Assembly: GCA_964006375.1 (NCBI GenBank)
Contig: OZ023270.1
Span: forward strand, 73,870,082-73,934,081
Source: Tillus elongatus
Lineage: Eukaryota; Arthropoda; Insecta; Coleoptera; Cleridae
Direction of reading: 5' to 3'
Length of the DNA: 64,000 bases
This document shows positions 28,170 to 41,860 of this stretch, piece by piece (the stretch's first letter is position 1; each line of letters starts with the position of its first letter). The translations under genes were made by a program, and so were the position numbers. A model generated the notes under the pieces. It made no database searches and was not told the DNA's origin. It saw only the letters and a list, made by a program, of their open reading frames with translations.

Positions 28170-29090
28170 AACTTTAAAATAGAGGTACTTGAGAAAATTT
28201 CTCCAGGCTGGATACATACCGGTTATATGGGCTCCACCTCAGACAACAATACTCATGCGTCGACCTAATGTAATCATAGTATAGTGTTTTTAAAGGCTGC
28301 AAATTGACAAAGTTACTGCAATTCCTTATCAAAAAGCCAAGCATGCTGAGAGCTGATAAAGTTGTCTGCGAAACGTGGTAATTAAAGGAAAGCTGTGGGT
28401 CGAATAAAACCCCCAAATCTTTCACTGCGTCGCTGCAACGTCGTATAATGACATCAGAGCACGTATAGGCACAAAAGGTGAGATTTTTTCCTTGAAAAAC
28501 TCATTACCTTGCACTTAGAGATTTTCATTCTTAGAAGATTCCGATGACACCACGCATACACCCTGTCAATATCTGCCTCAAGGGCACAGCAGTCTTAAAC
28601 AGAACCAATCCGGGCATACATTCTGAGGTCATCCGCACCGGAGATCATGGGACAGGTCGTTGATAAATATTATAAACAAAAGAGGCCCCAGATTTGACCT
28701 CTGAGGTACACCCGAGGTGGAAGTATACTCCTCGGAACGATGTCCCCCATACACAACATACTGCTTTCTGTTCGACAGATATGACTAAAAAAGTTGAAGC
28801 AGTGGAGAGGAACAGCCCAGTACATCCAACTTAGACAAACAGATATTATGGCTGATCGTATCGAAAACCTTTGAGAAATCGGTATAAATCACATCCACTT
28901 GACCATTTTTGTCAAGAACATCCGAGATGTATTGCGTAATCTCCAGAAGGTTGGTACAAGTGGAGCGCTTTGGTATGAAGACATGTTGATCAGGTGAGAT
29001 GTGACAACTAAGAGAAGAATAAAGCAATCTGTATAACATTTCGAAAACCTTAGCAAAGTTGAACAATACTGATATGTAATAGAACGTCAA
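28170..29090 (-). pseudogene. LINE family C reverse transcriptase fragment
   Basis: A third RT lineage. The frame 29090-28785 has SPDQHVFIPKRSTCTNLLEI and VIYTDFSKVFDTISHNI (motif A; the usual AF is VF). Further along, in other frames, come IFGADDLRMYARI-like sequence (GADD at the catalytic position), DCCALEADIDRVYAWCHRN, and finally KDLGVLFDPQLSFNYHV (28425-28174), the thumb block. Several frameshifts separate the pieces. The 3' end is near 28170, just outside the LINE B2 target duplication. Confidence 0.75.
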
Positions 29091-29094
29091 TCCA

Positions 29095-29675
29095 GTTTGT
29101 TTCGGGAAACAGCGACACCCATGTTCTGAGAGTATTCACTATTGCTGTATTAGAAATGGAGGTCACGGTTGGTAATGGATATTCGTTAAACCTAATTGGT
29201 GATAAACAAAATTATGTTGTTTTTTTTTGCAATTATGTTAATCTCCAAATTTTTTAATAGATTCATGTTCAACCCTTTACCACATATACGGTTGCCTTTT
29301 ATATTTCGGGATTGGGCAAACCTAGTGCTGCCATCAACCAACTGACGTCGTTGTCGTAAAGACTGATATCTTTGACGTTATATTTACTCAGAACGTTTTG
29401 ACGTACGAGCGCTATTTGTGTTGTTTACAGTAACTTGAAAAGGTCATATCGGTCAAAAAAATAAATTACATCGTGAACGAGTATTTGACGATGGTTTACC
29501 GAATTTAATCGTTGCTCTATCTCGCTAAAGGACGACTTTCGTGGAGATCGTCCAAAATCGGTTGTTGTTCAGAAAAACATCGATGCGGTGCTTGAACTGA
29601 TATTGCACGATTGTCACGTGCTTATCGTGAGATTGGGGTATCCTTGGACAAGAACAACATGGCAACGGATTTTTA
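29095..29675. other. No feature seen
   Basis: Possibly further 5' LINE C remnant; no recognisable motif. Confidence 0.35.
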
Positions 29676-29679
29676 TTTA

Positions 29680-29785
29680 TAGTGAATGAATGCGTATAAA
29701 TACAATAAGTTTTCTCGGGCCTGATGATGCGGTAAAGGGCGAAATTGGCCACAGAGAAGAAAACAAGCATTTATGAAGCGGGAGA
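29680..29785 (+). mobile_element. Penelope-like terminal remnant, decayed hammerhead
   Basis: GCGTATAAATACA, CTGATGATGCGG, GGGCGAAATTGGCC and GAAGAAAACAA recur in the same order at 47.13-47.23 kb. CTGATGA and GAAA are spaced as in hammerhead cores, but stem II is only partly paired. I read it as an old copy of a ribozyme-bearing terminus. Confidence 0.4.
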
Positions 29786-29867
29786 AAAACTTTTTTTCTT
29801 AAATTAAAATACAAAAACTTAATTCGCGAACCAGAATCTACTAAAACCTTGGAATAGTCTTAACTTT

Positions 29868-30020
29868 TTAGTGAATTTTTTTATATGTATGTAGCCAAGC
29901 GATAACTCAAAAAATACTAAACTGATTTCAACCAAACTTGGCAAAAATCTTGTTTGGGTGAAAACCGAGAACGAGTTCGTTATCAGCCTTTATGCAGTTT
30001 TTTCGGTGGAAAATCCGGGA
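29868..30020 (-). repeat. MCR core-arm remnant
   Basis: Diverged arm: GCGATAACTCAAAAAATAC, CCAAACTTGGCAAAAAT, and GAACGAGTTCGTTATC. There is no microsatellite. Confidence 0.55.
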
Positions 30021-30164
30021 AAACTTTTTGAAAACGCTATATTTTTATAAGTATCAGAGGAACTGGAATGAGACTTTACATGTGACTAGAAATAATGCAA
30101 ATAAACCTATGTTGTGAATTTTAAGTAATTTGGTACACAATATTTAGAGTTTTTTTCAAATTAA

Positions 30165-30400
30165 AAATAAAATCCCAAAGCCATGCGTTGAGACGACTTA
30201 GTGGTTAAACTCCAATGCCTGGCAGACAGAGTAGTTAACTGCCACGTGTAGATTGATTCATACAACAGGTATAAACCATACATCAACGGTAACCAAACAA
30301 AATATATACCAGGCATAAAACTACTACATACTACCCGAACCAACAATCGTGAAATCTCGGCCGCAATGATGTAAAATGACAGATACATGAAATTAAAAAA
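30165..30400 (+). mobile_element. SINE-like repeat, family 2
   Basis: Counterpart of 24460-24735 in the opposite orientation. The tRNA-like head has GACGACTTAGTGGTTAAAC (A-box-like) and, further on, GTAGATTGATTCAT (weak B-box). The tail runs to about 30400. Confidence 0.5.
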
Positions 30401-30511
30401 TGTCCAAGTGATTGTTATTTAATTGAGGGATTCAATTAATTATTAAAAGACACTATATTTGTAGCTTTATTAATGATGATAATGAACGGCCGCAAATACA
30501 GTTTTAGCGCA

Positions 30512-30513
<2 letters not shown>

Positions 30514-30608
<95 letters not shown>
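30514..30608. repeat. (TA)n microsatellite
   Basis: About 47 TA units, flanked by GCGCAGCATATA and TATTATGCTGTCGC. The flanking AGCATA/TATGCT pair makes the locus palindromic. No MCR arm adjoins it. Confidence 0.9.
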
Positions 30609-30610
<2 letters not shown>

Positions 30611-30851
30611 GCTGTCGCATTCGCATAATATAGTAGAAATGTAAACAAAATCAAGGCAAGTGTCTATAAAAATTATTCTAAAATAGTTTCTTTTATGTTT
30701 AAACTTAGCCGTAAGACTAAGACCGAAACAGTCGTGGGATGTGTTTCAATGGTAATTCTAGTAATTCTGTAAATAATTGTAACGTATACTTTGAATATAA
30801 TATCCCGGGAATGAATCCGATCTAATGTATTATGTAAACAAAAAATGAGTT

Positions 30852-30925
30852 ACTTATACCCAGAGGCTTCGCGCTTGCCTCATAAGCAGAAGGTTACGCG
30901 ATCGAATCCATCTCGATTAAAGTAT
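30852..30925 (+). tRNA. tRNA-Met-like sequence, probably pseudo or SINE head
   Basis: The block GCTTGCCTCATAAGCAGAAG resembles an anticodon arm with CAT, followed by GCGATCGAATCC, close to a T-arm/B-box. The acceptor stem does not pair convincingly and the D-arm is poor, so I do not consider it a working tRNA. A tRNA-derived SINE head is the likelier explanation. Confidence 0.25.
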
Positions 30926-30929
30926 GTTT

Positions 30930-31365
30930 TTTTTAAATATTCTATTTTGACATTTGGAGAAACAATAGTGGACAGATTTCATACGTTTTGAACAATTTCT
31001 CATTTTTGCTTAAAACGCCTGAGTAAGTTTGTCATCTTTGAGTCTGAAATTATAATTTTTAGCAGACATTTTGTAATTGTTGATATTGAAAAAAAAACCG
31101 ATTTGATTAGGTTGACTAAAACGAAATCATACTGGCGAGTAACAAGCACAAATAACTGCTACGTTTATAATTTGGCAGATACTTTACTTTTCTAAATATG
31201 AATTAAGTTTCCTTCTGGAAATCTTTTGTATAACCTAAATCAAATTTATAATACAAGTTTCTTTAAAGAGATTTACACTATATATAGATATAGCCAAATT
31301 TAATTATTTAGCTTCATAGAAAAATTGAGTTTTGGGCATTTTTCTCAAAAGGAGTTCGAACACAA
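30930..31365. other. No feature seen
   Basis: AT-rich with no recognised element. Confidence 0.4.
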
Positions 31366-31369
31366 GGTT

Positions 31370-31562
31370 TTTTTTTTTGATAATAGAGAGATATCGATGG
31401 TAACACTTCCAAAAGAATTCTTTAAATGTGAGCGTACTACGGCCTTTTAAATCGATCTTCAAGGTCTGTGTAAGTTTAAAGTATTAACTTTACTAATATG
31501 CCGTATAATAATAGTGTACAATTCTTATGAAAATTCGCTAATATAACGCACTTGCTGCGTCC
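31370..31562 (-). repeat. MCR short deletion derivative
   Basis: A diverged 3' arm (AATAGAGAGATATCGATGGT) and the inverted 5' end (CGCACTTGCTGCGTCCCG) lie less than 200 bp apart. The block AATATGCCGTATAATAATAG next to the 5' end is shared with the MCR fragment inside the MITE at 12.4 kb. Confidence 0.6.
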
Positions 31563-31569
31563 CGAAATT

Positions 31570-32785
31570 TTTTAATTGTCAGCAGAAGCCTATTATTGTC
31601 AGGTACCAGACATCAGATGAATATAATTTTAATTTGTAATTTGTCGAAACTAGACTCTTCAAATAATAGTAGATAATTTCTAAATCTATGTAAACAGATG
31701 TTTTAAATATTAAAAACAAATAAGTTGATCAACTAAAAGCTACAGCGTCTGTGACATAAGCATTAAGCTTTACATGCTAGTAATTTTTTTTACTTTAGTT
31801 TATAGATATTTAAAACAGTTGGTTAGATTTATAACTTTCAGTCGTGCAATAAAACTGTCGATAGTACGTACACTATTTACATTTATATAGATGCTACAAA
31901 TTATGCTTAAGCTATTACTAAAATAAAAAGAAAACAAATAACATGCATCAAAACGAACCACTAAACGGCTGCAAAACACCAGATGCGACACCGCCAGGCA
32001 AAACTAAAGCTGACAGATACAATTAACACTGCACAAAAACAAAACATAGACCATCCATCTATTCAACAAAAAGACAACACTGAAAACTGATGCTCGAGAT
32101 AAAAAACCAGACACTGACTCTGGCGATGTTGACGCAGAACATGTCACAGAAAAGACAAGTCATCGGTATTTTTCACAACTGGAAGGCTTAGTCATAACAT
32201 CACAAATGGTGGCAGCGAAACAACGATTTATGGCAACTGGGAATTTTTCCATATCTCCAGGAAGTAACCCCCAAGGTAGGTACACACCCCTTTGTGGGGT
32301 GGTGCGGATATAGGTTAGGTTAGTCGCCGGCGTAAACCGTACAGACGGCCGTCGCGTCGCCTGTTTCACGACTGAAAAGCGAAAGCTCGCTGGCGAAGCT
32401 CGTTTCTCTCTCTAGTGTGGATGGAGAGGAAATCTCCTTCTATCTAACCCGTCGTGCCCAAAAATATCGATCGGCGGCTCTGTGTTGTGGAAGCGACAGT
32501 GAACAGTGAGGTAGAGCGCTGCTGACGGACATTTGACTGGAGATAGCTCTGCAGAGAAATCAGCTTAAGCCGGCAATGAGTCGCTTCCGGTGCATTTTTA
32601 CGTTTCCTATATATCCGTAGACACAACAAGCAAGCTTAGTCTTTATTACACAGGTGATTCTAAAGTATCGTGTCATAAACATAGCACAAGTAGAGTTTGA
32701 AAAATAAATTGACATGTGTATTTTATTTTGTTGAATTTCTATCATTTAAGGGTTGTACTGGCTCTTGAAGCAGGCCCAACAAAAT
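31570..32785. other. Mostly featureless; GC-richer patch at 32.27-32.55 kb
   Basis: No coding frame is convincing. The patch around 32280-32550 has higher G+C and includes TAGGTTAGGTTAG, too short to call telomeric sequence. Confidence 0.35.
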
Positions 32786-32789
32786 ATGT

Positions 32790-33898
<1,109 letters not shown>

Positions 33899-34164
33899 GA
33901 CGTTTTTCTACTTCATATTGGAAATATTTTTTTTTATTTTAGGAATAAAATTTGGGTGCGTACTGCATTGCCAATTTTGTCACGGCTCTTTTATGTTGCT
34001 TTTAAGTTGGTTTGTGATTGTTACTTTTTTATTTATATATCTCAGTGCCTTAGGCAGAACTTATTATTGGATTTTTATCTTTGTAATTTTTATGTGCTGT
34101 ATAAGTGTATTTTTTCTCCATGGAGATAAAATGTTATATGCAATTTTCTATTTACTTACATACA

Positions 34165-34473
34165 AGTTTCGGCTTCATTAACTCAAAAAATGATAAACCG
34201 ATTTGGATGAAACTCTGCAAGCACCTTTCTTTTATTAATGGCTTGGATAAGTTCGTTAGTCAGGAAAATCGGACAATGTTTTCCAGGAAACTTTTGAGTT
34301 TTCTTTCGAAAAAAAAAGTTTTCTCCGAAAATTACAAAGCTGTTTTAATGAAATTTACTGGATATGTTTTCTTGGGAAAGACCTTACTACATACCAAAAT
34401 TCAACTTTATTAAATTATTCAAATTTGAAGCATTTAATTAAAATTCACTACCATAACGCACTTGCTGCGTCCC
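34165..34473 (-). repeat. MCR 5' half
   Basis: AACTCAAAAAATGATAAACC, the conserved arm, and CACTACCATAACGCACTTGC at the 5' end. The core and 3' half are absent. It lies in the spacer between the two long inverted copies. Confidence 0.75.
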
Positions 34474-34610
34474 GAACTTTTTTTCCTTATGTGGACCAAA
34501 AATAACGTTCATGCAACTCCAGTGTCCACTAGAGACGAACTTTTGCTCAGAATTTAGAGCGCATGTGCAGACATTGATCAAGTGATAACTAGCTTATATC
34601 ATAAAAGTCT

Positions 34611-35741
<1,131 letters not shown>

Positions 35742-35744
35742 AAG

Positions 35745-36285
35745 TAGGTACATCTTAACTGAGTGACTAGCTTATAATCGTTAAGTCAGAAGGCGTTTAA
35801 GATGATATGGTCTGATACGTAGCTGCCATTAGCTTACATGACCTCATGATGATATAAATTTCTATATGTGTAATGGAAACTCGCATCCTGATCTAAGTAG
35901 CAAAAACAATAAACAAATCGTCGAAAAAAGAGAGCACTTGAGTACTCGAGAAGAGAAGCACGTTGAGATGCTTAAAAACTCTCAGAGTCGAAAGGATATA
36001 ATGGCTAGAGCTACTTTGGACGTCACTACACCCACTTAATTATACATTAAAATTCACTAAAAACACCACGCCAAGTTTAGTTCTTTCATACGGCCACTCA
36101 TTTATGTTTCATGAATGAAGTTTCGATTTTCGAACAGGTGATTAATTTCTCTTCAACGTTGTTTATAGAATTCAATGTTACAAAAATAGACAATTGTCTT
36201 GGTTCAGTTATTCTCAACAAATTTATATACAGGATACTCTAACCGAACAAATTATATAAAACAAAACTTTTACTTTAATAAAAAA
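35745..36285. other. No feature seen
   Basis: No recognised repeat or frame. Confidence 0.4.
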
Positions 36286-36290
36286 AGTCT

Positions 36291-38603
36291 GGAGGCAGCA
36301 AATGCGCAATGGTAGCGAATGTTCGTAAAAATGGTTTTAATTGCAAATATGTCTTGTTTTTAAAAGCACATTTAGTTGGCAGTATAACCTATGAAGTAGT
36401 AGCACTGTACATATTTCATTAAAATAGCTTTGTTGTTTCAAAAAGCGTAAACATTTTCCGAAAATAAACTAAAAAGGTTCCAGAAAATACAGGTCCGATT
36501 TTCCTGGCCAACGAACCCCTCCAAGTTTCTATCACACCTACCAAGATATAATTATTCACAAAAATCTTTAGGACCAAAATTGAAAAAAAATCCCCATTTT
36601 TTTTTAAAGAAATTGCCTTCAGTAATGCTACACTAAATTATATTTTTCACAAAAATTCGACAACTTTTTTTTACAATAACTTACTGAAGATTTATTATTA
36701 ATTACCAACATATCCCACCAAGCTTACAAAAAATGACTTCTACGGAAACACTAAAACATTTCTGCAAAAACTTTTCAAATTCAGCCACTATTGCAAAGTA
36801 CCTGTATACGGTGTGGGTTCCGGGACACTGTGGCGTAGCGGGGAATGAGGTAGCGAATAATCTTGCAAGGCTTGGTTCCCGGCGGCCGTTCTGTGGCCCG
36901 GAGCCTGCGATATGCATAAGTAGGAAGACGGTCTCTGTCGCCCTAGACAGGTGGACCGAGGAAGCAATGGAGAGGCACTGGGGGTCGGTTGGTGACTGTA
37001 GGCAGGCGAGGGACTTCGTGGAGGGGCCGGACAGAGATAAAGTTGTCTGGCTATTCGGTAGGAGTCTACCTACGCTTCGCCGGATCCTTGGGGTGCTGAC
37101 AGGCCACTGTGCCCTTCGAAGACACCTCACATTGATAGGCGTAGAGAGGGACCCCATTTGCCAAGAATGCGTCTTACCACTACCTGTGTGAATGCGAGGC
37201 TTTTGGGAGTCTTCGAGCAAAATTGTTCGGTTTGAGGACTCTGCAGATGAATCAGGTAAGGACCGTCAAATTGAAGACCGTCACGGCCTTCATTTCGAGG
37301 TCGAGGCGGTTTGGCGACGGAACCGAGGAAGAGTAGAACATGGTTGCTGGGATTGGCAAAAAGGGCCCATCGTGGCCTACTTGCTTGGCGTTAGCCTCCC
37401 CACCACTGCTACTACTACTACCTGTATACGGCAGCTCGATTTTCGACGAGTATTACAAACAAAAGCTCTCTAAATTCGTCATTTCCATAGGACTCAGCTA
37501 TCTATATTGGTAAAAACGCCGTATCACAATTTGTGATATGTGCCAAAAACGTGAAAAGTTCCAAAACAATTGAAATAACTAAAAAACGATATCAATTTTT
37601 TTCTCTTACAAACATGCATTATAATTCGACGGAAAATACAAAAATGCAATAACTTAATGGGTTTCTATTTAAAAAAAATAAAGTGTGTATCACCAAAGAC
37701 TTATGGGCCACCATGATGCAGCTCGAGACACCACCCTATAATTAACGTATGTCATTTTTTCTCATACCTTGTATAATAACGGATATATTAAGCTTTACCG
37801 TAGAAATGCGTCACCCTGTATATGTATAAACAGACAATAACTAAAACTGACCCCGTATATGGGTTTTAAGGTTTTTAGTTCGCGGTCTTTCGAAGAAATC
37901 TTATTAAAATTAATAAGTCGCGGTCTTCTCAATAACGAATTTTTTCTACGAAAATTTGCCAAAATATAGACTATTAAACCATAAACGCTATAGCTGGAAC
38001 TACGGCCAAAGCATCAGAAAGAGGGTCTATTTGAAATGGATTTTCCGAAATTATTTCAGTAAAATGAAGGACAATGATGGTTGAAACTTTGTAAAACACA
38101 CTTATTATGACATTTCTTCTACATAATCAGTATTTGTTTCAGATTCGTTGTCTGAGAATTGCAAATTTTGACGTTTTAAATCGCGAATTTGACGTTTTAA
38201 GAAAGAAAATTATCAAATTTTAAAAATATTTTTCTGCTATTTCTTTACCTTCATTCGTCAAGAAAACTTAACCGTTGTGTGTAATATTCAATTGGTTTTG
38301 TTAATCACACAAAATATTTTGTTCTTGTGCTTTCCTCTGATCACCAGTGGCACCCAAAATTTTTGTTTTAAATGTCTATAACTTTTTTTCTTCTAACATA
38401 GAGATCTGAATTTCTGTATACAGGGCAAGTTTGATAGTGGAAATGTGTGCGCCAAATTTGGTTGTCAAACCTCTGTTATTTTGGGAGATACAAAAATTTT
38501 CCGAAAGAAAACTCAAAAATTTCCCGGAAAAACTGGTCCGATTTTCCTGGCTAACGAACTTATCCAAGCCACTTACAAAAGGAAGGTACATACCAATTTG
38601 CAT

Positions 38604-38697
<94 letters not shown>

Positions 38698-38747
38698 ACA
38701 CATCTTCTCATTAGTGAATTTTTCGTTTTACAAAAAATTCGCTTAAA
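36291..38747 (+). repeat. MCR long copy interrupted by a LINE tail
   Basis: 5' end GGAGGCAGCAAATGCG, then about 1.7 kb paralogous to 47856-49550 (shared blocks include AATATGTCTTGTTTTTAAAAG and ATTCGACGGAAAATAC-type text). Next come the arm and (TA)n core at 38606-38695, then the 3' end near 38747. A 607-bp LINE insertion (36812-37418) is absent from the paralogue. Confidence 0.75.
36812..37418 (+). pseudogene. 5'-truncated LINE tail: RNase H and Cys-His region, 13-bp TSD
   Basis: The first residues are VWVPGHCGVAGNEVANNLAR, the C-terminal motif of an RNase H1 domain as carried by some Jockey, R1 and I-group LINEs. Next comes TGHCALRRHL and a CQEC motif. A frameshift near 37172 then continues the protein as YLCECEAFGSLRAKLFG. 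The 3' end is a short ACT repeat. TACCTGTATACGG lies on both sides (36799-36811 and 37419-37431) as a target-site duplication. The Met upstream at 36733 belongs to the host repeat and is not a start of this protein. G+C is much higher than in the surrounding repeat. Confidence 0.85.
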
Positions 38748-38898
38748 TTTAAAAAATAAAGCAATATTACACTATCATGTACAAAAGTGTCGTCTTTGTA
38801 TGTTTACTTTATGAAATGACATATAATCTACGCGTATATGGTCCATAACACACTCTACTGTATATTTGATGTCAAAGTTTTAAGATACCAGGTCTGTT

Positions 38899-39616
38899 TG
38901 TAATAAAAAGCGAAGCGAGTACGAGGCAACTGGCAAGTGAATCTTGTTTTGGGCGAACTACAAAACATTTTGAGCCGTCATAAATTCCACCTATACAAAA
39001 TCCATCTTGCACACGTACAAAATGAAGATGACTTTGGCCGCCGTCTGGACTTTTGTGAAGTGATAAGTGAACGAGTGGTGAATGATCCCAATTTTCTTTT
39101 TAATACCTACTTTTCGGATGAGTGCTAGTTTTTCCCACACGCTACCGTGAATCGTCATAATTGTCGCTATGGGGACGATTCTAATCCCGGATTGTTTCAC
39201 TACATGGTTGGTTCTTTTTTGTTCCCTGGTAATCTGACTGGAGATATGGAGTTGTTGGAAAACACCATTGATCCAATATCGACTGACATTATCGAGAATG
39301 AAGACCAGTTGGTATTTGAGCAGTAGGAGCTCCTCCACACTACGCTTTGCCTGTTCGACAATATCTCTTACCACATAATTTTCAAATCAGTGGCTTGGGA
39401 GGAGAGGTACTGGCCGCACGATCGCCAGATTTATCTTCCCTAGATTTGTTTTTGTGGGGTCACATAAAAAGTAAAATTTGTTCTACTCAGCCCCATTTCC
39501 TGCAAGATTTATGTCAGCGTATCGTAAGCGAATGCCGCAAAATCACTCCAGGAATGTTACAGAATGTGCACCGACGTTTTAAACAAAACTTGTACTGTTA
39601 TATGGAGGCTGTTTGA
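38899..39616 (+). pseudogene. Mariner-related transposase, decayed
   Basis: Same family as the element at 50300. One frame reads HKFHLYKIHLAHVQNEDDFG, then RRLDFCEVISERVV and FLFNTYFSDEC (first catalytic Asp, with C for the usual TF context). Another frame (39347-39616) supplies PVRQYLLPHN, ARSPDLSSLDLFLWGHIKSK and the C-terminus HRRFKQNLYCYMEAV. An internal stretch between the two is scrambled. DNA-binding sequences are missing and no inverted repeats were identified. Confidence 0.75.
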
Positions 39617-39619
39617 ACA

Positions 39620-40645
39620 TTTGATAAACTGATATGTAAGTTGTTGATAAATAAATTACCCACCTTTAGAAGTCCATATATTAGAAACCACTGCTTGAAA
39701 TTAAAAAATGAAGACATTATCTTTCATAAGCTGAATAATTTGGCCTTCAAATGATAAAGTTGATAGAGAAAAGACATAGTTTGCTATAATAAAAGCATCA
39801 ACCTCAAAACTTTCAAAAAAGCCCGCTCATCAAATCCATTGTAACAATAATTTTTACATAAAACAAAACATTACCTCGCTTTTCCTTGAATGAACTGACT
39901 TTGGCCTAAACCATCCAGCCATCGCTATTGCCAGCACCGACAACATTGCTTACAAATCACACACAAAATAAACTACACACCAAACTCAACACATTACAAA
40001 AGGAACAACACAAAAACTGTCCTTAAAGTATTATAGTGAAACTATCTAATATTAAATAACTATTACAATGTTTGTTTATTAGTGTTTATTTACTTAGATT
40101 ACTAGTTTGTATGTGGGAAAACAAGGTAGGCTGTTACTCCGCACAAACTACTGTTCTTACTAAAGGCAGACTAGACAGTCTTGTATCTTCTAAAATAGAC
40201 TGCAGCATTGGCAACTGTCTCAGGAATTTGTGATTTGTGATGTCGTTTCGTAACCTTGTCTACATACAAACAAAATTCCACAGGTGGCAAAGAATAACAT
40301 TTTTTTGGATGCATCGTTTTGGTGTACTCTCATTATAAAAACAATAAACCGGAAAATTGAAATTTTTGAAATTCATGCATAGAAAATTTTGAATTCTTTG
40401 GCCAACGTTACCTATTTGTAATTTCGTTACAAGGACGTACTGAAAAGTTTTAAACTTAGAAGCAAACAGGATTTGGAATTAAAAACATTTTATTATTCAG
40501 CATAATTTCTTCTTAATTAAATATAATTACAGAAAAATTGCACCGCATCTAGACTTTTCAACAACAAAAAAATCATCTTTGAAGACCAGGTCTCCACTCT
40601 TAGGACCTCTTTGTTAGGAGAAAATTTAACAGCTTTTACCCTTCT
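39620..40645. other. No feature seen
   Basis: AT-rich; nothing recognised. Confidence 0.4.
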
Positions 40646-40650
40646 TGCGA

Positions 40651-40992
40651 GACTCGGTGGTTTAGAGGTAGGAACGTGTGCCTCTGAACCGAAGGGTACT
40701 GGGTTCGATCTCAGGGTTCTCCTTTCACTTTTTCAGTACAAACTGTAACATTAACATCAACCGAGGTTCTGGCATTGTATTTGAGCAAGTTGAATGTCTG
40801 CACGTTCCGCCCTTCGGAGGGGGCGTAAAGCCGACGGCCCCGTGTCCATGCGATGTTGGGCACGTTAAAGATCCCTATACTGGGGGTTTGGCAAAATTTC
40901 CAGGATGGTGAGGTGAAACTGCTCCATGGCGTCGGAGATTGGACATAGTCGCGGAAATAGGCCGACGTTAAAGGAACAAAACACACACACAT
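40651..40992 (+). mobile_element. tRNA-derived SINE, family 1, copy 1
   Basis: The head GACTCGGTGGTTTAGAGG plus GGGTTCGATCTC has RNA polymerase III A- and B-box character. The body has CGCCCTTCGGAGGGGGCG, GTAAAGCCG and CACGTTAAAGATCCCTA, and the tail is (CA)n. About 17 bases present in the other copies (CTCCTTACAGAAAGACA) are deleted. Flanks TACCCTTCTTGCGA and TACCCTTTTCGCA are an imperfect target duplication. The 77- and 118-codon frames are not real. Confidence 0.8.
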
Positions 40993-41100
40993 ACCCTTTT
41001 CGCAGTTGAGGAAAGAGATATAGTTGAATAGAGACAGATCTGTCAAATAAGGGGGTTGTTCAAACAATTAGAACTCTAAACCACAAACTGTTTCAATTAG

Positions 41101-41180
41101 AGTTTGAAATAAATTCGGCGCCATAATGCACTTAGTGCATTTTATTCGTTATCATAACGCACTTGTTGCGTCAATATATT
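41101..41180 (-). repeat. MCR 5'-end remnant
   Basis: TATCATAACGCACTTGTTGCG is a good match to the inverted 5' end. A second, diverged copy (CCATAATGCACTTAGTGC) precedes it. Confidence 0.5.
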
Positions 41181-41230
41181 TTTATGGCGGGAGGGGGCCG
41201 ATGATGATAATGAAGTAATCATATAGCAGT

Positions 41231-41250
41231 CTTCCGGTTTAACCGGAAGT
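41231..41250. promoter_or_regulatory. CCGGAAGT palindrome at transposon end
   Basis: CTTCCGG, TTTAA, CCGGAAG: an inverted pair of the CCGGAAGT consensus recognised by ETS-family factors, placed at the element tip. The same palindrome occurs at 153-173, 14412-14432 and, with one mismatch, 43696-43716. It may equally be the transposase binding or cleavage site. Confidence 0.4.
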
Positions 41251-41860
41251 GACCATCAACTTGCTTATTTTAAATACAACATGGTAATTTTTATTACATT
41301 TTCGAATTCTACATTGAATTTGAGATAAATTATTACTAATACACCATATGTCAAAAATCAACCGTTTTCGAAAATTTTCGATTTTTTTTTTTTGAAAATT
41401 ATCGCGAAAACCAAGGTGAACGTTGCACGCTCTCTCTCTGTGGAAATACAACTGAGAAGACTCAGTTTCTGTACAGATTACCCTCAGATTGGCACCTAAA
41501 CGACACGTTTTATAGCGTTTCTTTTCAGTATACAGGGCGATGAGAATTAGCAGTGCCATTTGGTAAAAGCGAAATCACAATTATTCGCGTATTTCAAATG
41601 GAAAACCCTATATTTTATGAGCTATTTCGGTTCGTATCCGGTTTCCCTTTCAACGTGTATTAGTATTCCTTATACCTAAATTCCACCGTTTCCCGAATAA
41701 TTCAATTTTATTGGATTCACTTGATTCAAATTGCCACAATAGATTTAAGGCAGGCCTTGGAACTTGATAATATGCTTGTTGACGTCTACATGTCAAAAGA
41801 GCGTCAAGCGAAGCTTATTGTCATAAAAATCGAGATACTATCAGTCAACGCGGTGCAAAA

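Noticed and set aside
30852..30925. Functional tRNA-Met gene
   Set aside because: Acceptor stem and D-arm do not pair; kept only as a low-confidence tRNA-like sequence.
32303..32322. TAGGTTAGGTTAG as insect telomere repeat
   Set aside because: Two units only, no array.
36733..36810. Start of the 152-codon RNase H frame as a gene start
   Set aside because: The first 26 codons lie in the host MCR repeat, before the target duplication junction.
40711..41067. 118-codon minus-strand frame, repeated at 43.7-44.1 and 53.5-54.0 kb
   Set aside because: Conservation among the three comes from the SINE itself, which is a polymerase III-type non-coding repeat with target duplications.
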